DNA of 64,000 nucleotides from Macrocybe gigantea (taxonomy: Eukaryota > Basidiomycota > Agaricomycetes > Agaricales > Callistosporiaceae): the NCBI GenBank assembly GCA_011319805.1, contig SJRY01000272.1:186001-250000 (forward strand), written 5' to 3'. The notes under the pieces are model-generated. The model did not search any database, had not been told where the DNA came from, and saw nothing but the letters and a program-made list of their open reading frames with translations. Each line of letters opens with the position of its first letter. The first letter of the stretch is position 1. Of this stretch, positions 1 through 11,696 are shown one piece after another. The translations under genes and the position numbers were made by a program.

Positions 1-835
1 GGAAATGTCGACCAGATTGCCCATTCAGGTATGTGGTCAAGCGCAATGTCCACTGAACAATACGCATTACCGTCTTTCTTCAGGACCCCAACACGAAGGG
101 CCGTAGACATGCTCATTTTGTGGGCAGTACGTGAGTACCAGTCGCTTCAGTTTAGAGAATTCGGGCAAGTTATTGACTTAATTTTGTCACGCAGAAACTG
201 GATTGGCGACTAGGTCTGTTCTTGAGGCCATGTTATCTTCGCTCTCTCTTCCTGAGTTCGTATTGTTTAAGCGCGTTGTCTCTTACTCTAACAGTTCTGG
301 TATGTAACATTTTCACAATTAGACTACGCATTAATTTTCATGACTTTTGGTTCAGATCTTAAGATGGAAGGACGGAGAAGTTCCAACATGGTCAGCATTT
401 TATTTCATACTTCCCAAATGTAAGCATTGCATCCATCGTTACATCTCGCTTCACATCAAGTCGATCAAATCTCTCTAGCATTCTCAATTTCTTTCATGTC
501 AAGGTAAGCATCTCAATCGGTCGGTAACATCCAGGCAGTTGATGGAGCTTGCCATTTGGCCGTCACTAGTTTGAACTCTAGGACGAACTTCAATGTGCAA
601 GAATCGCGGATAATCATTGTCCAGAAAAACGTCTGACCACACATTATGAACGCCAACTTGGAGCCGTGTGAGGTCGAGCAGCTTACAGAGAAACAGGAGG
701 GGGTCAGTTTATGGAATTCAGAGGCATGTACCGAAATCGCCAATACACTCGACGGAAATATGACAATCATGTGTGACTATGATTGGTATGTACGCAGGTT
801 GTCTCGCCTCGAGGTTATGAAGAACATAAAGTCGG
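1..835. other. No recognised gene
   Basis: Only short open frames are present on either strand and none resembles a known family or splices into a longer product. The right part is probably 3' flank of the methyltransferase gene that ends at 836. Confidence 0.5.
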
Positions 836-1625
836 TTAGTATATTCCCGGAAGGACTCTGTAAGGAACTCTTGTCGCCCACTCATCCCACTCCTTCCCGA
901 AGTTCTTTTTCAATATCCGATCCTCCATGGACATGCGTTTCAGAAGACCGATTTGTACGAGCGCCATGACGAATCCCAAGCTCGAGATGCCGATCCTTCC
1001 AATCGTGGTGTCCAGCACACCGCTTTCTCTGAGCCAGGAGCCCTCTGAGCAATACCAAAAGGGTATCCCGACGAATGCTGTCACCATGCCGAGATAGCTC
1101 GGATGACGAACGATGCTGTATGGGCCCGTTGTCATCAGCCTGTGGTCTTTTCTGATGCTGACGCGGTAGGTGAAGAATCTGTCTAGGGTGCGAAAAGCAC
1201 GCCAGCGGAGGAAACTGCCCGAGATGATGAGAACGAAGCCAAACGCAGACCACGGAGTGATGCAAAGGCGCTCAGCGCTGTGGCCTTGCATTACTACTTC
1301 CAGGGCCCGCTGGACCCCTGGGTTGTCCGGGAATCGAGATGCTAGTATCGTGAATGCCTCGAGACTAGCAACAGCCCAAAAAGTTCCCTATAGATGATCG
1401 TTAACAGGTTGGGACATGAGACGAAAGAATTGAAAGACAGCATTCGAAATTGACCTTCCGCAGGAAACTCGTATAGGGTGACATGTCCAAAAGCCTCTCC
1501 CATCGGCCGGGTACACTGACGAGTTCATCCTTTGGAGGTAAGGCTGTAGGAGCGGTGTGGATCACGTGTAAGGCATATGTGGCCGCAAAAATACAGGGAA
1601 TTTTAACGACAGAGGTGGCGGCCAT
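836..1625 (-). CDS. ICMT-like isoprenylcysteine O-methyltransferase
   Basis: Two exons (1455-1625 and 836-1387) joined across a 67-nt intron give a 240-aa protein without any frame problem. It has the hydrophobic, multi-TM character of the isoprenylcysteine carboxyl methyltransferase family. The signature RHPSYLG and the preceding MTTGPYSIVRHP stretch sit near the middle, and a conserved EDRILKKNFGKEWDEW stretch lies near the C-terminus; these form the SAM and prenylcysteine site in the family. Known members methylate the carboxyl group of farnesylated CaaX proteins at the ER. Agaric genomes carry many short paralogues of uncertain substrate, so activity on Ras or pheromone is not assured. 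The window also holds a CaaX peptide gene at 15 kb, a formal substrate class for such an enzyme. The start is the first ATG of exon 1. Confidence 0.85.
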
Positions 1626-1917
1626 TGTTCAAGAGTAACTTGACAGAGTTTTAACGTTTGGACATAAGTATTTTTTTGATCGTTGCGCATGCCTCCTAAT
1701 CATAGTTAACCCCGTATACATGAAAAGATGATGAACCTGACTGATGTCAGACCTCGTATTTCTATCTCCCCCGACGCTATCGGAACATCCACGCGGATAA
1801 TACAGCGCCAACATTGCGCATCTTGCATGACACGCTGGGCGGATACATTGAATCTATCAACTGCTGCGGTCTTCGGCACGGCCCGTCAACCGACGATGAA
1901 CTACACTCCAATATGTT

Positions 1918-3312
1918 CTAGTATTCTCTCCGTCGTGATCCACAATTCTTCAGCCAGACCGTCATTTCGGGCGTTGGGGCTCGCCTGCTTGACGACGCCG
2001 ACCGGGTCGAGATATGAAGCCTTGTATTTTTCAGGATTTTTCTTGACAAGCGGAGACGCCGCAGCGAAACAGGGTTGTATGCTCCATATTCAGGCGTGGC
2101 GAAGAAGATCGCCATGACGAAACCCGCGAGGATGGGCCACGGCGTACGTTCTGCGAAGGTGCTGATCTCGCCTGGGTGAATCGCAATGCATGTTATCGGA
2201 ACATTGGACTCATCGAGCTTCTTTTGCAGATGTCTCGTCCATAGCACGTTGGCTAGTTTCGTCACGCCTATGGACGGACGAGCAAGAAAGGGTTAGTGAA
2301 TGGGTTTGTGAATGTAAGAGAAATTGACTGACTGTAGCGCGACATGTCTGGCCAGAAATCCTCCTCAAATTTGCCGTTGAAATCTTCAAGCGTGGCAAAT
2401 CTAATGTCCGGGGCAGCAGCGCGGTAACTATAGTGTGTGATCGAAGAAAGCTTGAGGCGAAAGCGCAAAGTTGAGGCATTTTTGAGTTTCGCATCAAGCA
2501 TTGATAACCTCACCGTGACTATGCGGACATCTGAGTCTGGTTCATTTGCAGTCTTGGCAAGAAGAGGAAGAAGCGTGCGGGCAAAGACGAAGGGACTGAA
2601 ATGACTAGTTGGACTCATTAGTCAAGGAGAAATCAATTCGTCAAGGGACAAAGCGTACTTGACCACCATGACTTTGGAGATGCCTAACATGATTTTAGCC
2701 CTTGGACTTTCAGAATCCATAGACGAATGAGTCTATACCGTCTTTCGTCAATTCAAACGGACCCGTTAGTCTGCAAATGACAAGACACAATCGTCAATAC
2801 ACTCAAAGCGCATCCTCAGCGTGTATCATCGAACGCACTGCGCGGCATTGTTAACTGCCAGTGCACCATCAACCAAACATGCCCATTAAGAGCGGCTGAC
2901 ATGAACTCACTCAGGACGTCCAACCTCATCTCACGAGCAAGAAACTCCTCCGCCGCCTGTTTCGCAGACCTCGGGTCGCTGAAGTCGACCTTGAGCCAGA
3001 CGACTTGGCCGTTACCTGGGCCCAGCCCTTCCTGGTCGAGTCTGGCCAGCGCGCCGGTCGCTTTGGACTCATTCCTGGCGCCCAGGTAGACTTTGGCACC
3101 GCGGCGGGCGAGGAGCTTGACGGTCTCGTAGCCTATACCCGTGCTGGGCGTGCGTTTGGGCCGTCGTCAACTCCCTGGCGCGGAAGGGGGGGAAGGTGGC
3201 TAGGAACGAGATTCACGTACTTTGCGCCTGTGACGAGGACGACTTTGCCCGTCATATCTAGCAGGTCTTTCATCGGGTCAAAAGGGTACCGTCGTGACAT
3301 ACATCCGCCCAT
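1918..3312 (-). CDS. Short-chain dehydrogenase/reductase, C-terminus frame-broken
   Basis: A classical SDR of the retinol-dehydrogenase/WWOX-like type, in about seven exons. Exon 1 (3221-3312) ends in VVLVTGA and splices to exon 2 (starts 3143) to rebuild the NAD(P)-binding TGANTGIG motif. Later exons give LDVLINNAA (the NNAG-type motif), a VTVS strand with the active-site Ser, and YSVTK with the catalytic Tyr and Lys. The intron joining YS to VTK is phase 1. Near 2071 the frame typical of the family (NPC-FAAASPLVKKNPEKY) is lost by one missing base. As written the reading frame runs on to a stop at 1918 with an unrelated tail, whereas the family-like frame would end at 1901. The catalytic core is complete. 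Substrate cannot be told from sequence. Confidence 0.8.
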
Positions 3313-3761
3313 ATTGCTAGCGCAGTGCAGAGCGATAGGTTGGACGCCACAGAAGCCCGACCTTGGGCCCTGAGTACAACTCGCATCGGGTTCGACACTT
3401 TACTTCGTTCCGACCCTTGTCAAACAACGCGCCCGACGCGGATTGCGAGATTCGAGTATCTTCATCGTGGATGGCAACTTCAGAATCAATGAAGCGAATG
3501 GAATACTTCTCAATGGCGATTATCATTGTGGGCGTTCTGAAGATGGACACGTGATGCAGCAGTTCTGAATAGTCTGAATGGGGTCCTCCGCGATATAATA
3601 TCAATACGAATGTAAATCGGCTACAAAAACAGGTGACGCAAATCCTTCACTACATGATCAAGGGCAAGAGAGATAGCAAACGATAGGCATAGGAGCAAAG
3701 AAAAATCCCGATTATCCGACGCACATTAAAATATAGGAATCCAAAGTTAGACAGAAACCGG
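3313..3761. other. Intergenic region
   Basis: Upstream flank of the SDR gene and 3' flank of the BTB gene. Short open frames on both strands show no family resemblance. Confidence 0.5.
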
Positions 3762-4808
3762 TCACGACTTGGCAAGGGCCTCTCGCTTCAGCTGCGCCAG
3801 CACGTCCCAATCCGGGAGCCCGAACATTTCAGGAAGGAGATTCCAGAGCGCGTCCCGCGCAGCGGTATGTAGCGCCTTTGACTCGGCGAAGCAAGCGGCG
3901 CAGACAACGGTGGCGTACTCGGCCCAATAATCCACGAAGCAGTCGAGCGGGTGGAGCATGTCGCGCGTGTGCTCGAGGTTGCGGAGCATGGTGAGCTTGC
4001 CGATGCAGCACCGCGAAGGCATCTCGCAGCCGTCCACGTCCGTGACCGTCAGGAAGCCGAGGAGGTCCCGGTGCTCCCTGTTCGTGAGCGGTATGAGCGC
4101 CTTGAGACACGAGCGCTGGTCGTCCTTGTTCATGTACAGCATTTCCTCGTTCCATTTGAATCCATCCATAATTTCCTGAACGGGGCAGCTGCACACGCAA
4201 TAAAGAACGGAGGGAAGGATCCAGGGAACATTCATCTCCCTCGCGACGAGGGAAACGAAGAAGGCGGTATTGTCTTTCCACGGCGTAGTCCTGGTATCTT
4301 GTCGTTTGTCAAAAGCTTCCAGAGTGAGCGGATAAAGTGAATCTAGGTGTCGGATAGCGCGATGTCGAAGGTAGTCGACTTCGTATTTGGTGCTAAGTCG
4401 GAGGACTCCAGCGATGACCTCGACATCGGTCCTGGTCGGCGGAGGTTCGAAAAAGCTGAATGCCACATGAGTTAGGGGGCAAACGTCAGCCGGCCTTCGA
4501 CGACAAGAATGGGATGGGATGAACCTGGAATCATATATCGCCCTTAGAAAGTACGCGACGTCCTCCGGCGCATCATACAACTGCACCAACGGACAACCAT
4601 CCACCAACGACTCGTTGCATGGCTGCGGTAATGTGAGCATTTCTCGAAACACAGGCGACCTTGCCGCCAGAATCCCTCTCGAGATGCGAAAACGCCTATT
4701 TCGCGCTTGCAGAACGAGATTTCCATCGTCAAACCAAAGGTCGTCATCATGAACAGCGTCTGCCTCGCAACTGCAGTCGTCATAACTCGATGAACTGGAG
4801 CTTTGCAT
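3762..4808 (-). CDS. BTB/POZ domain protein
   Basis: The first true ATG at 4808 opens with a Ser-rich stretch, followed by a BTB fold: LWFDDGNLVLQARNRRFRI, then ILAARSPVFREML and a YFLRAIYDS helix. A 69-nt intron (4456-4524) has a length divisible by three and no stop, so it can be read through; removing it joins AIYDS to FFEPPPT, as in relatives. The product is about 325 aa. The C-terminal half, with repeated Cys (SVLYCVCSCPVQEI; VCAACFAES), matches the usual tail of agaric BTB proteins, which end near a WNLLP motif. BTB domains mediate dimerisation and, in some proteins, Cul3 adaptor function. These short fungal members have no second known domain and no assigned role. A second BTB gene lies at 11.7-12.8 kb. 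Confidence 0.85.
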   Translation of the reverse strand: MQSSSSSSYDDCSCEADAVHDDDLWFDDGNLVLQARNRRFRISRGILAARSPVFREMLTLPQPCNESLVDGCPLVQLYDAPEDVAYFLRAIYDSRFIPSHSCRRRPADVCPLTHVAFSFFEPPPTRTDVEVIAGVLRLSTKYEVDYLRHRAIRHLDSLYPLTLEAFDKRQDTRTTPWKDNTAFFVSLVAREMNVPWILPSVLYCVCSCPVQEIMDGFKWNEEMLYMNKDDQRSCLKALIPLTNREHRDLLGFLTVTDVDGCEMPSRCCIGKLTMLRNLEHTRDMLHPLDCFVDYWAEYATVVCAACFAESKALHTAARDALWNLLPEMFGLPDWDVLAQLKREALAKS

Positions 4809-5167
4809 CACACCGCCCTGAAAGAGTTGTCTGTTGAAAAATTGAACAATAAACAACCTGTCATTCTGTCACAGAAAGACGTTGAATCTTGCCTGTGAAG
4901 GGGTGAAGCTGGGTAGGAAATCCTTTCATTCACTTGATCTTTATTCCAGTGCGCTCAAAGACCAGCTTTCAGCCCCTGTGGGGATATGAGCAGAAGCGTT
5001 GTTGCGGGCCATCACCGAATCACGCTCATGGTGATCGGTTTTTGTTTGCTCATATTTATTTCATTTTAAAGCTCTTGGGCACCAAAAGCTAAATTTCGAG
5101 TTCTAACGTACAAGTATGCCTCATTGTACAAGCGGGACGTGGTGAATCTCAAAAGAGCGCAGTATTT

Positions 5168-5428
5168 CTACTTCTTCGAGGCCTTGGGAGCTCCCGCTCC
5201 CGCACCGGCGGCAGGTTTCGCAGTGGGGGTCGCCGCCTTGCTGACATTCGCAGCAGCAGCGGCTTGGGCTCTGGCAGGGAAACCGGAAGACTTGCCGCTC
5301 TTCGCCTGGAGTTATAGAGTAGCACAATCAAGTCGCCGAATTAGACAAGGCTTCAAACTCGTGAGATATACCTGAGAAGACTGGATGCGAGCCGCGTCTG
5401 AGGTAGTCATGGGCTTCTTGCCAGCCAT
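5168..5428 (-). CDS. Small SMP-domain (seed maturation protein-like) protein
   Basis: Two exons (5372-5428 and 5168-5305) with a 66-nt intron encode 64 residues. The N-terminus reads MTTSDAARIQSSQ and the second exon FPARAQAAAAANVSK. These match the two halves of the short SMP/LEA-type repeat known from plant seed maturation proteins and found as tiny single-copy proteins in many basidiomycetes. The tail is Ala/Pro/Lys-rich (APKASKK). The protein is hydrophilic, Cys-free and probably disordered. A desiccation or stress role is only inferred from the plant family. Intron position and frame are unambiguous. Confidence 0.75.
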
Positions 5429-6479
5429 GGAATACTGTGGAGGATGCAGCTCAATGCAAAGGACTTTTGCGGCGAAAGCGTGAGTTTTACTATGTGGTTG
5501 ATATGTTCGGGGGAGTGAAGATAGAAAGGGTTCAACCGGTTTGACGGTGAGAGGAGTCTCGAGTATCCTTTTATCCTCTACCGCGATGGCGTGATTAGTC
5601 GTCCTGGCAAATTTCCCCGTGTCGTCATCAGTATGAGTGACTTTCGCTACTCGCGAATGAATAGAGCGAATAACGGCCATTGGAGAGGACGAATGTCGGA
5701 CATGAAAAAGTCAGAGAAGGCTTGAACGTGATTCTGAGCGCCTTTCGCTATTCTCGTCTTATCATTGTCAATCTTGGTTTCAGTGCTTGAGAAATCACAG
5801 CAATGGGACCAAGATAAGTCGTCGTGATAGGAAGCAGCCGGAGAGTTCTAAAGCGTGAATAAGGCACAGTTGTTGACGAGCTAGGCTCTCCACGGAAACC
5901 AAGGATTCGGAAGAAGAATTCCGAAGTATCTATCTTGAAGCTATAGCGTCCGAAATATTTTCTTCACCCGTCTTGTCTGCGAAACGAGCTTGCTATGGAA
6001 CCAATGGGATGCTGTACCGAGGGATAAACGTGAACGTTTATATCAACTAAATATTAGTTCTCAAAGCCGAACCAAATTAAAGCCAAACAACTGAAGCCAG
6101 CTAACGCCCTAGTCAACATCCTCAGACGGCTTAGATCTATAACGGCCGAAGCGCTCCTTATCTTGGTCTGAAATAGGCAGAACTACCTATGTCCTGAACA
6201 ATTTGCTGGTAGTGCAAGGCCCATGTTCAAAAATGTACTGTGGCACTAGGAAGTGGAATACAAAGGTAAACGTCTGGTCAAGTCGGTCCTTTGTCATGGG
6301 GAATTGGTTCCGAAACTCCTTTTCACTCGCTATGAAGTCTGACATACACTTTCTTTCGAGTTATTAGCTATGACCAGCATATTTTCATTCCACAGAAGGT
6401 GGCATTTCCACTTTGTTGACCTGAAACTCGTATTTAAGCAGCAATGAAGAACGGACACATCCAACACTTATATTGAACA
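5429..6479. other. Gene-free interval
   Basis: About 1 kb without a credible coding frame. It should contain the promoters of the SMP-like gene (leftward) and of the hypothetical gene starting at 6480 (rightward). Confidence 0.5.
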
Positions 6480-8405
6480 ATGTCAGACCCGTGGAATGTG
6501 CCTTCAACCGATGTAAGTGGACCTTTACATAGCCTTGTGTGTGCTTTCCGTTAATATTTGAATGTGTTTTACTAGTTGCTGCAGGTCTATACGCACAACG
6601 GACGCGTTGCTGATGACCCCCTTGATGAATTGTCTTTTCTGAACCCGTCAGATGAAGCGGTTTGTGACCTCATGCTTAAGCTGGTCAATGCAAATCTGAA
6701 GTAAACTCTTTGCAGTCGGACTCAGTCTACACTGCTCAGAGCAATGGCCACAGTATCACAGAGGTCGCGACTATGCTCTACTTTGATGATGAAGAGAGTG
6801 TTCAACGAGGTCAAGACAATTCTAATCAAATGCACGCAGTATCTCCCGGGGATCGAGGAGGGAATGAGCAGATTGGTGCCGAGACTTCTGGCCTGCAACA
6901 TTCAGCTACCGTGAACCCTGCAAACACAACTGGCAGGCAACAGGAATCGGAAGGAGACTCCTCTACCGCTTCCGAGGTGCGTCTTGCTGCTCTAGGGAAG
7001 CGCGCGCATGTTGACTCCGCACATCAGTCGGTATCTGAATGGACGGATCTTAGAATACAGCTGCTGAAAGAGTACGCAGCGCGGCAAGTCGAACCTCCAC
7101 TGGGAAAGCGAGTCAGCATAATCGTGAGCATCGTCACACAGGCTTGAGCCCAAGATAGATCAGAATGCTGACCAGTTCTGAATGTCAGCTGAACAGGCCT
7201 TCGCAATTTGTTACTGGGACGCTCCAATTGATATGCAACCGCGACGGACGCGGTACTGACCCTCCCTCGGACGCAGAACAAAACTTGCTGGAAGGATTCG
7301 TCGACCTCGAAGCATGGGCAAGAGAATACCTGCGCCAGCTATGTGAATATAACTATGACGAGGGCGTTGTGACTGTGGGTAGTCTTTCCCTTCACTAGGA
7401 CGGCTTGGTTTTGATATGCTTCGTCTTCAAGTTGTTAATCATGATCGCGGATTGTCTTTACGAAGCCTTCGCCAGCGTCATAGATAGGATCTTTCAGCGC
7501 GCTCAAGAGAATAAGCGCTCACGATGCGGCGCAGGCCTTGAGGTTAGAGACTTTGCTTTTGGTTTCGGTATGCGGAATGCATTCTTTGATGTCGGCCAAA
7601 AGATCTTCTCTAACAGCCATGCCAAGATGTGCATATGAACCAGGACATCCCTTTCTTCCTCGATGTGAGCCACCGCGTCCGAGATACCCAACTCCGTACG
7701 TGATCGTATCCCTTCTGGGCATCGACCTGCCCCTAACCTCTCCGGCTTCTTTCTCCATGAAGACAGGAACGTCTCAGGAGAAAAGCCACCATTCAGGGAT
7801 TATCGGTCAAGGGACTTGCAACAAGGTGAAGACGCCGACGAGGGATGGCAACCCGAAGAGCCCGACATCGAACGGCCAAACCTGCTCGATCCTTGCCAAC
7901 AAGGCGGCGAAGGCGGCCGCCGTTGGCTCGAAAGCAAAGAACATCAGCTCAGAAGCCTGCGACTAGGCAAGCCGAACGCGTCGACGCCCCTGGACCCTCC
8001 CCACGTCGCTCTCACGACGTCGAAGCGACCCAGGCATCGCCATCGTCTTCCAAGCCCGCACGCCGGCCTGCAAGACGCAGAAACGCCGTCGCAGACACAC
8101 CCGGCGACGAGCGGGACACCGTCACTGCGGCACGACATTCTAGTGCGGCCGCTAGCGCCAGCACCAGCACCACCACACCGACACGCGCAAGTCGGGTGCA
8201 GACGAGGACACATGCGCCGCCGCGCTACGCCACCCGCGCCAGTGCGCGGAGCGGCAATGACCTCCCTGCTTCGTCGTCCTCTGCACCGGTGCTGCTGCTC
8301 TTCCTCCCGCGGCCGGACCAAAGCCGATCAGGAAGCGCAGGAGGGTGTAGAGTGCCTTGGTTTCCTTGTCTCCGATCTGGACTGGACCATGCTTTGTATT
8401 TCTAG
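6480..8405 (+). CDS. Hypothetical multi-exon gene, 3' part uncertain
   Basis: I do not recognise the family. The 5' half splices well: exon 1 at 6480-6512 (MSDPWNVPSTD), exon 2 at 6585-6659, exon 3 at 6716-7111, exon 4 at 7189-7374. All introns are phase 0 with GT-AG ends. Exon 3 is rich in Ser, Gln, Asn and Glu and ends in a probable helix (WTDLRIQLLKEYAARQ); exon 4 is acidic and helical. A further exon near 7430-7542 continues the theme (DCLYEAFASVIDRIFQRAQENK). From 7640 onward three overlapping frames are open in GC-rich, Arg/Ser/Ala-rich sequence, and I cannot say which is used or where the gene ends. A nuclear, largely disordered protein is the most that can be proposed. Confidence 0.4.
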
Positions 8406-8919
8406 TAGCGTCATTCCTCAGTAGTAGCAGTAGTATAGTTAGTGTACCATAAGCTTCCGCACTATAGAACACTAATGGACACATTTTCTCACAAACGCCA
8501 TAAGCGAGTCTACAAAGTCTACCTCATCGACCACACTAAATCCGACTCTCTATCGTAACCAGTATACCATATTCTTCTTACTGTACTGTATAATGTTATC
8601 CGATGACTGAAAGAAAGTAGAACAAAGAGGGAGAAAAAGAACCGCCAACGTATTAAAAATGAACAACGATTAGGTGCAGAAAGGACTGTGTATGTACGTA
8701 GTGCATGAAGGATTGTGAGATTATACCTATGTTTTGAAGTGTCCGCGAAACGGTTGAAAGGACGGGTAAGGGAAAAGGGAAAAAGAAGAAAACCGACCAT
8801 GGACCGAGAAAATTATGATATATGGATTGAGTTATATTTGAATGAATGCAGTTCCGTCTTGACATAAAAAAAACCCGGGCGCATTGAGGCAAGTACATTG
8901 GCACGTCGTCTCGTTTGCG
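8406..8919. other. AT-rich intergenic region between convergent genes
   Basis: Lower GC than its surroundings, with poly-A and poly-T stretches. Most likely the 3' ends of the hypothetical gene to the left and the disordered-protein gene to the right. No coding signal. Confidence 0.5.
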
Positions 8920-11150
8920 TCACGATCCGCCGCCGCCAACGAATCCCCACGCCGGAATCCTAAGACGCATCTTACCCGCTGCGCTCCTCGCACTACCCGC
9001 CCTGCTTCGCGGCCCACGCTCGCGCTCGCCGAAAAAATCGACACTATAGTAACTCTGGTCGTCGTCCTCGCCCGAATTGCGCCTCGGAAGGCCGCCACGG
9101 ACCCAACCTGCGCCCCACTCCTCAGCCTCGCTCCCATCGAGGTACGACTCATCGCCATCGGCAGGTGGCCCCATTCGTTTGCGCAAGCTCCCGCTGCGGC
9201 TCGCAAGCGCTGATCCGGCGTCAACACCACCACCACCAGCGCTGCTACTTCTACCGGCGGTGAGCTGCCGGCCGAGACGCGATACGGCAGAGGCCCGAGA
9301 GAGCGACGAGGTAGCGTAGGCGTGGTAGTAGCTCGCGCTATGTGCCGCGACCACAGGGTCGTCAGCGGCGAGGTGCTTGCGGAGGCTCCGGATCGAATTC
9401 TGCCGCTTTGGCGGGACCAGGATCTGCGCTAGGTTGAGCTCGTCCTCGCTCGAGCTTAATCTGTCGTCGTCACTGCCGCTGGCGTCGCTGTCGCCTTCTT
9501 CCGAGTCAGACAGGGGCTCGACGCCCCAGCCGCTCAGATAGCGATTGCGTGGCGCAGAGGCAGAGCTTGCCGCCGATTTAGACTTTGGACCCTTTCGATG
9601 GGCACGCCCCTTGGCCCACTCATCGCCCTCCGTCTTCGTGTTCGCAAGCGTGGGCAGCCTATCCCGCTTTCCGCCATCCCTCCTTCTCTTCTCCTTCCTC
9701 CTCTCCTCCCCACCTCGATGCTCTCTCTCTTTTTTCTCCCGACTCGGCCCTGTGTAGGTGTAATTCTCGCTCCGCGCACGCGAGCCCGACCTACTGGCCG
9801 GTGCACTCCGGCACACGACGCGTGTGAGGCACACCTCGCCTGTGCTTTTGCCAGCTCGACCGCGCTCGAGGCGGGTGAATAGTTCTGGGGGTGACAGCAG
9901 CGCGTTGCCAGAGACAGGTTTCCTGGTGTTTGTCTGGTCCGACAGGCCGCTGCGGTACAGGTTCGGACGAGTGTATCTTGCCGAGGACGACGCTTGTGAC
10001 AGCGAACTGCGTGACGGGCGGAGGGCCTTGCCTTGCGATGATGATGACGACGTTTGCAACTGCGCGCTTGCAGAACGGTTCGCGTTGCCGGCGGGGCCGC
10101 CGACGTATGTGCCGAAACCACCAAAGAGGACGGCCCGTGCGACGTTTTCGAGCCAGGTCTTGGGCAGTGGTGGTTGTCTCTCTGTTATGTTTTCATATGG
10201 CTGGTCGGGGTCGCTGTCGTTGAGGAGGTACGTCTTCCGGTGAGACGCGGCGGAGGACGGGCGCTTTGACATACTCGGCGTGGAGGCAATGTGGCGAAGG
10301 TAGGCGCCAGCACGGGATGGGCGGGGGTACTCGCCGGCATTGGTGTTAGCGGACAGGAGCAATCCCTGTTGGCGGTAGTGGTAGGCGGACGACCGTGCGC
10401 TGGAGTTATATGTCGATTCAGCGTCGAAGTCAGACACGCGGTGGATAAAGGGTGGAGGGCGGATCTGTCTTTGGTAAGGTTGGTGCTGTGCACGCGCCTG
10501 GGCTTGCGCAAAGTTGGCGGAGGCGGGGTGCTGATCCGTGACGTCCGATGCGACGGCGCGGCCGCCGAGACAGGCTCAAGACTCTCGATCGAGGACGTCA
10601 TCAGGCTGGACGACGACGGTTCGCCCGAGTATGTCGGCTTTTGCTGCTGCGACAGCTGCCTGCGTGACAGTGGGGACGCAGGCGGTGAATATATGCGCGC
10701 CAACTCTTCTGCATCCTTATTCCCGACACGCTCATCGCTTGCGCTTGGCGCCGTCGATGCCACGGATGAGTTGGTGGAGGCTCCAGGCATCAACCCGGCG
10801 ATAAATTCGACCACGGCGCCGACACTCGCACGGACGTTGGAATGACGTCGCCCGTCGCCTCCGCACTAGGTTCGCCGGTTCGCTCTGTCTCTGGAGTAAA
10901 TATGCGAGTCTCTTTGTAGCCTGCTTCTCTCAAGAGATCCTCGAGCCTCTCATACGTCTTGGAAGTTCCCCTTCGGTGCAAAGGTACCCTCCCGACATCA
11001 GAATAGCGGGAGCGTGTCCGGACATTGCGCGGGGGTGGCGTGCTGGGGACGGGTGGTGATATCGATAGACTGGCATCGTTGGACGTGGATTGAGTGAGCG
11101 TGGGGGACGTGGTCGCGGGCGATGTTACGGTGGTCGCGGGGTGGCTCGTC
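8920..11150 (-). CDS. Large Ser-rich disordered protein, two frame breaks
   Basis: Three consecutive open frames form one product. Frame 1 runs from about 11150 to 10830 (containing KTYERLEDLLREAGYKETR). Frame 2 runs to about 10465 (VVEFIAGLMPG and a Ser/Pro-rich stretch). Frame 3 runs to the stop at 8920 (starting near HRVSDFDAESTYNSS). One missing base at about 10830 and one at about 10465 would fuse them; no intron fits either gap. The only structured-looking parts are the N-terminal helix and a PLPKTWLENVARAVLFGGF segment. The rest is Ser, Arg, Asp and Gly rich, with acidic DSEEGDSDASGSDDD and basic KERRKEKRRR-type runs. The likely ATG lies upstream of 11150 in an additional exon that I could not fix. 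No function is assigned. Confidence 0.6.
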
Positions 11151-11696
11151 TGGCAAAAAGAAAAAGAAAGAAATGGGGCTCCTGATTAATCATTGCTCGC
11201 GAAAATGAAAAAAAAAAATGAAAAGAGAAATTAGATCGAGCGAAGGGCCTCGCAGAGCCGAACTTCGACGACACGAGGAGCACACAACGTGCATTGGATG
11301 AACGGCTCCTGCAGACAGGGTCCTACGGGATTACGACCAAAGGCAGTTCCGGCTGTGATGCCGCCACCACCCGCTCGACACAAAGCATGCCGGTAACGGA
11401 GTTACTCACCCAGTCATGCGCGCCTTGCCTCGCGCTGCTAGACGAATCATCGCAACGTTCTTCAGCGATAATCCCGGACTGTTTGTGTCAAACTCGGTTG
11501 GCGTCGCTTAGCAGGCTCGTATCGTGCGAGCGAGCGATTGCTGTTTCTGACCGATAATCGACTGCTGGTATGTTTGGATCTATAAGAGGGGATGCTGAGA
11601 GACGACGAAGAAGAAGTGGTTATATAGGTCAGTAGACTGGCGAGGAGAGCATTGTCCGGTGGGACCAGTTACTCTCCCCCACTTGGACAGACTGTT

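Noticed and set aside
6684..6715. A 32-nt intron in the hypothetical gene
   Set aside because: A donor at 6660 gives a normal 56-nt intron in the same phase.
9534..10845. Long frames of 139-196 codons opposite or overlapping the disordered-protein gene
   Set aside because: GC-rich shadows; composition is only Arg/Cys or Leu/Gly noise with no domain.
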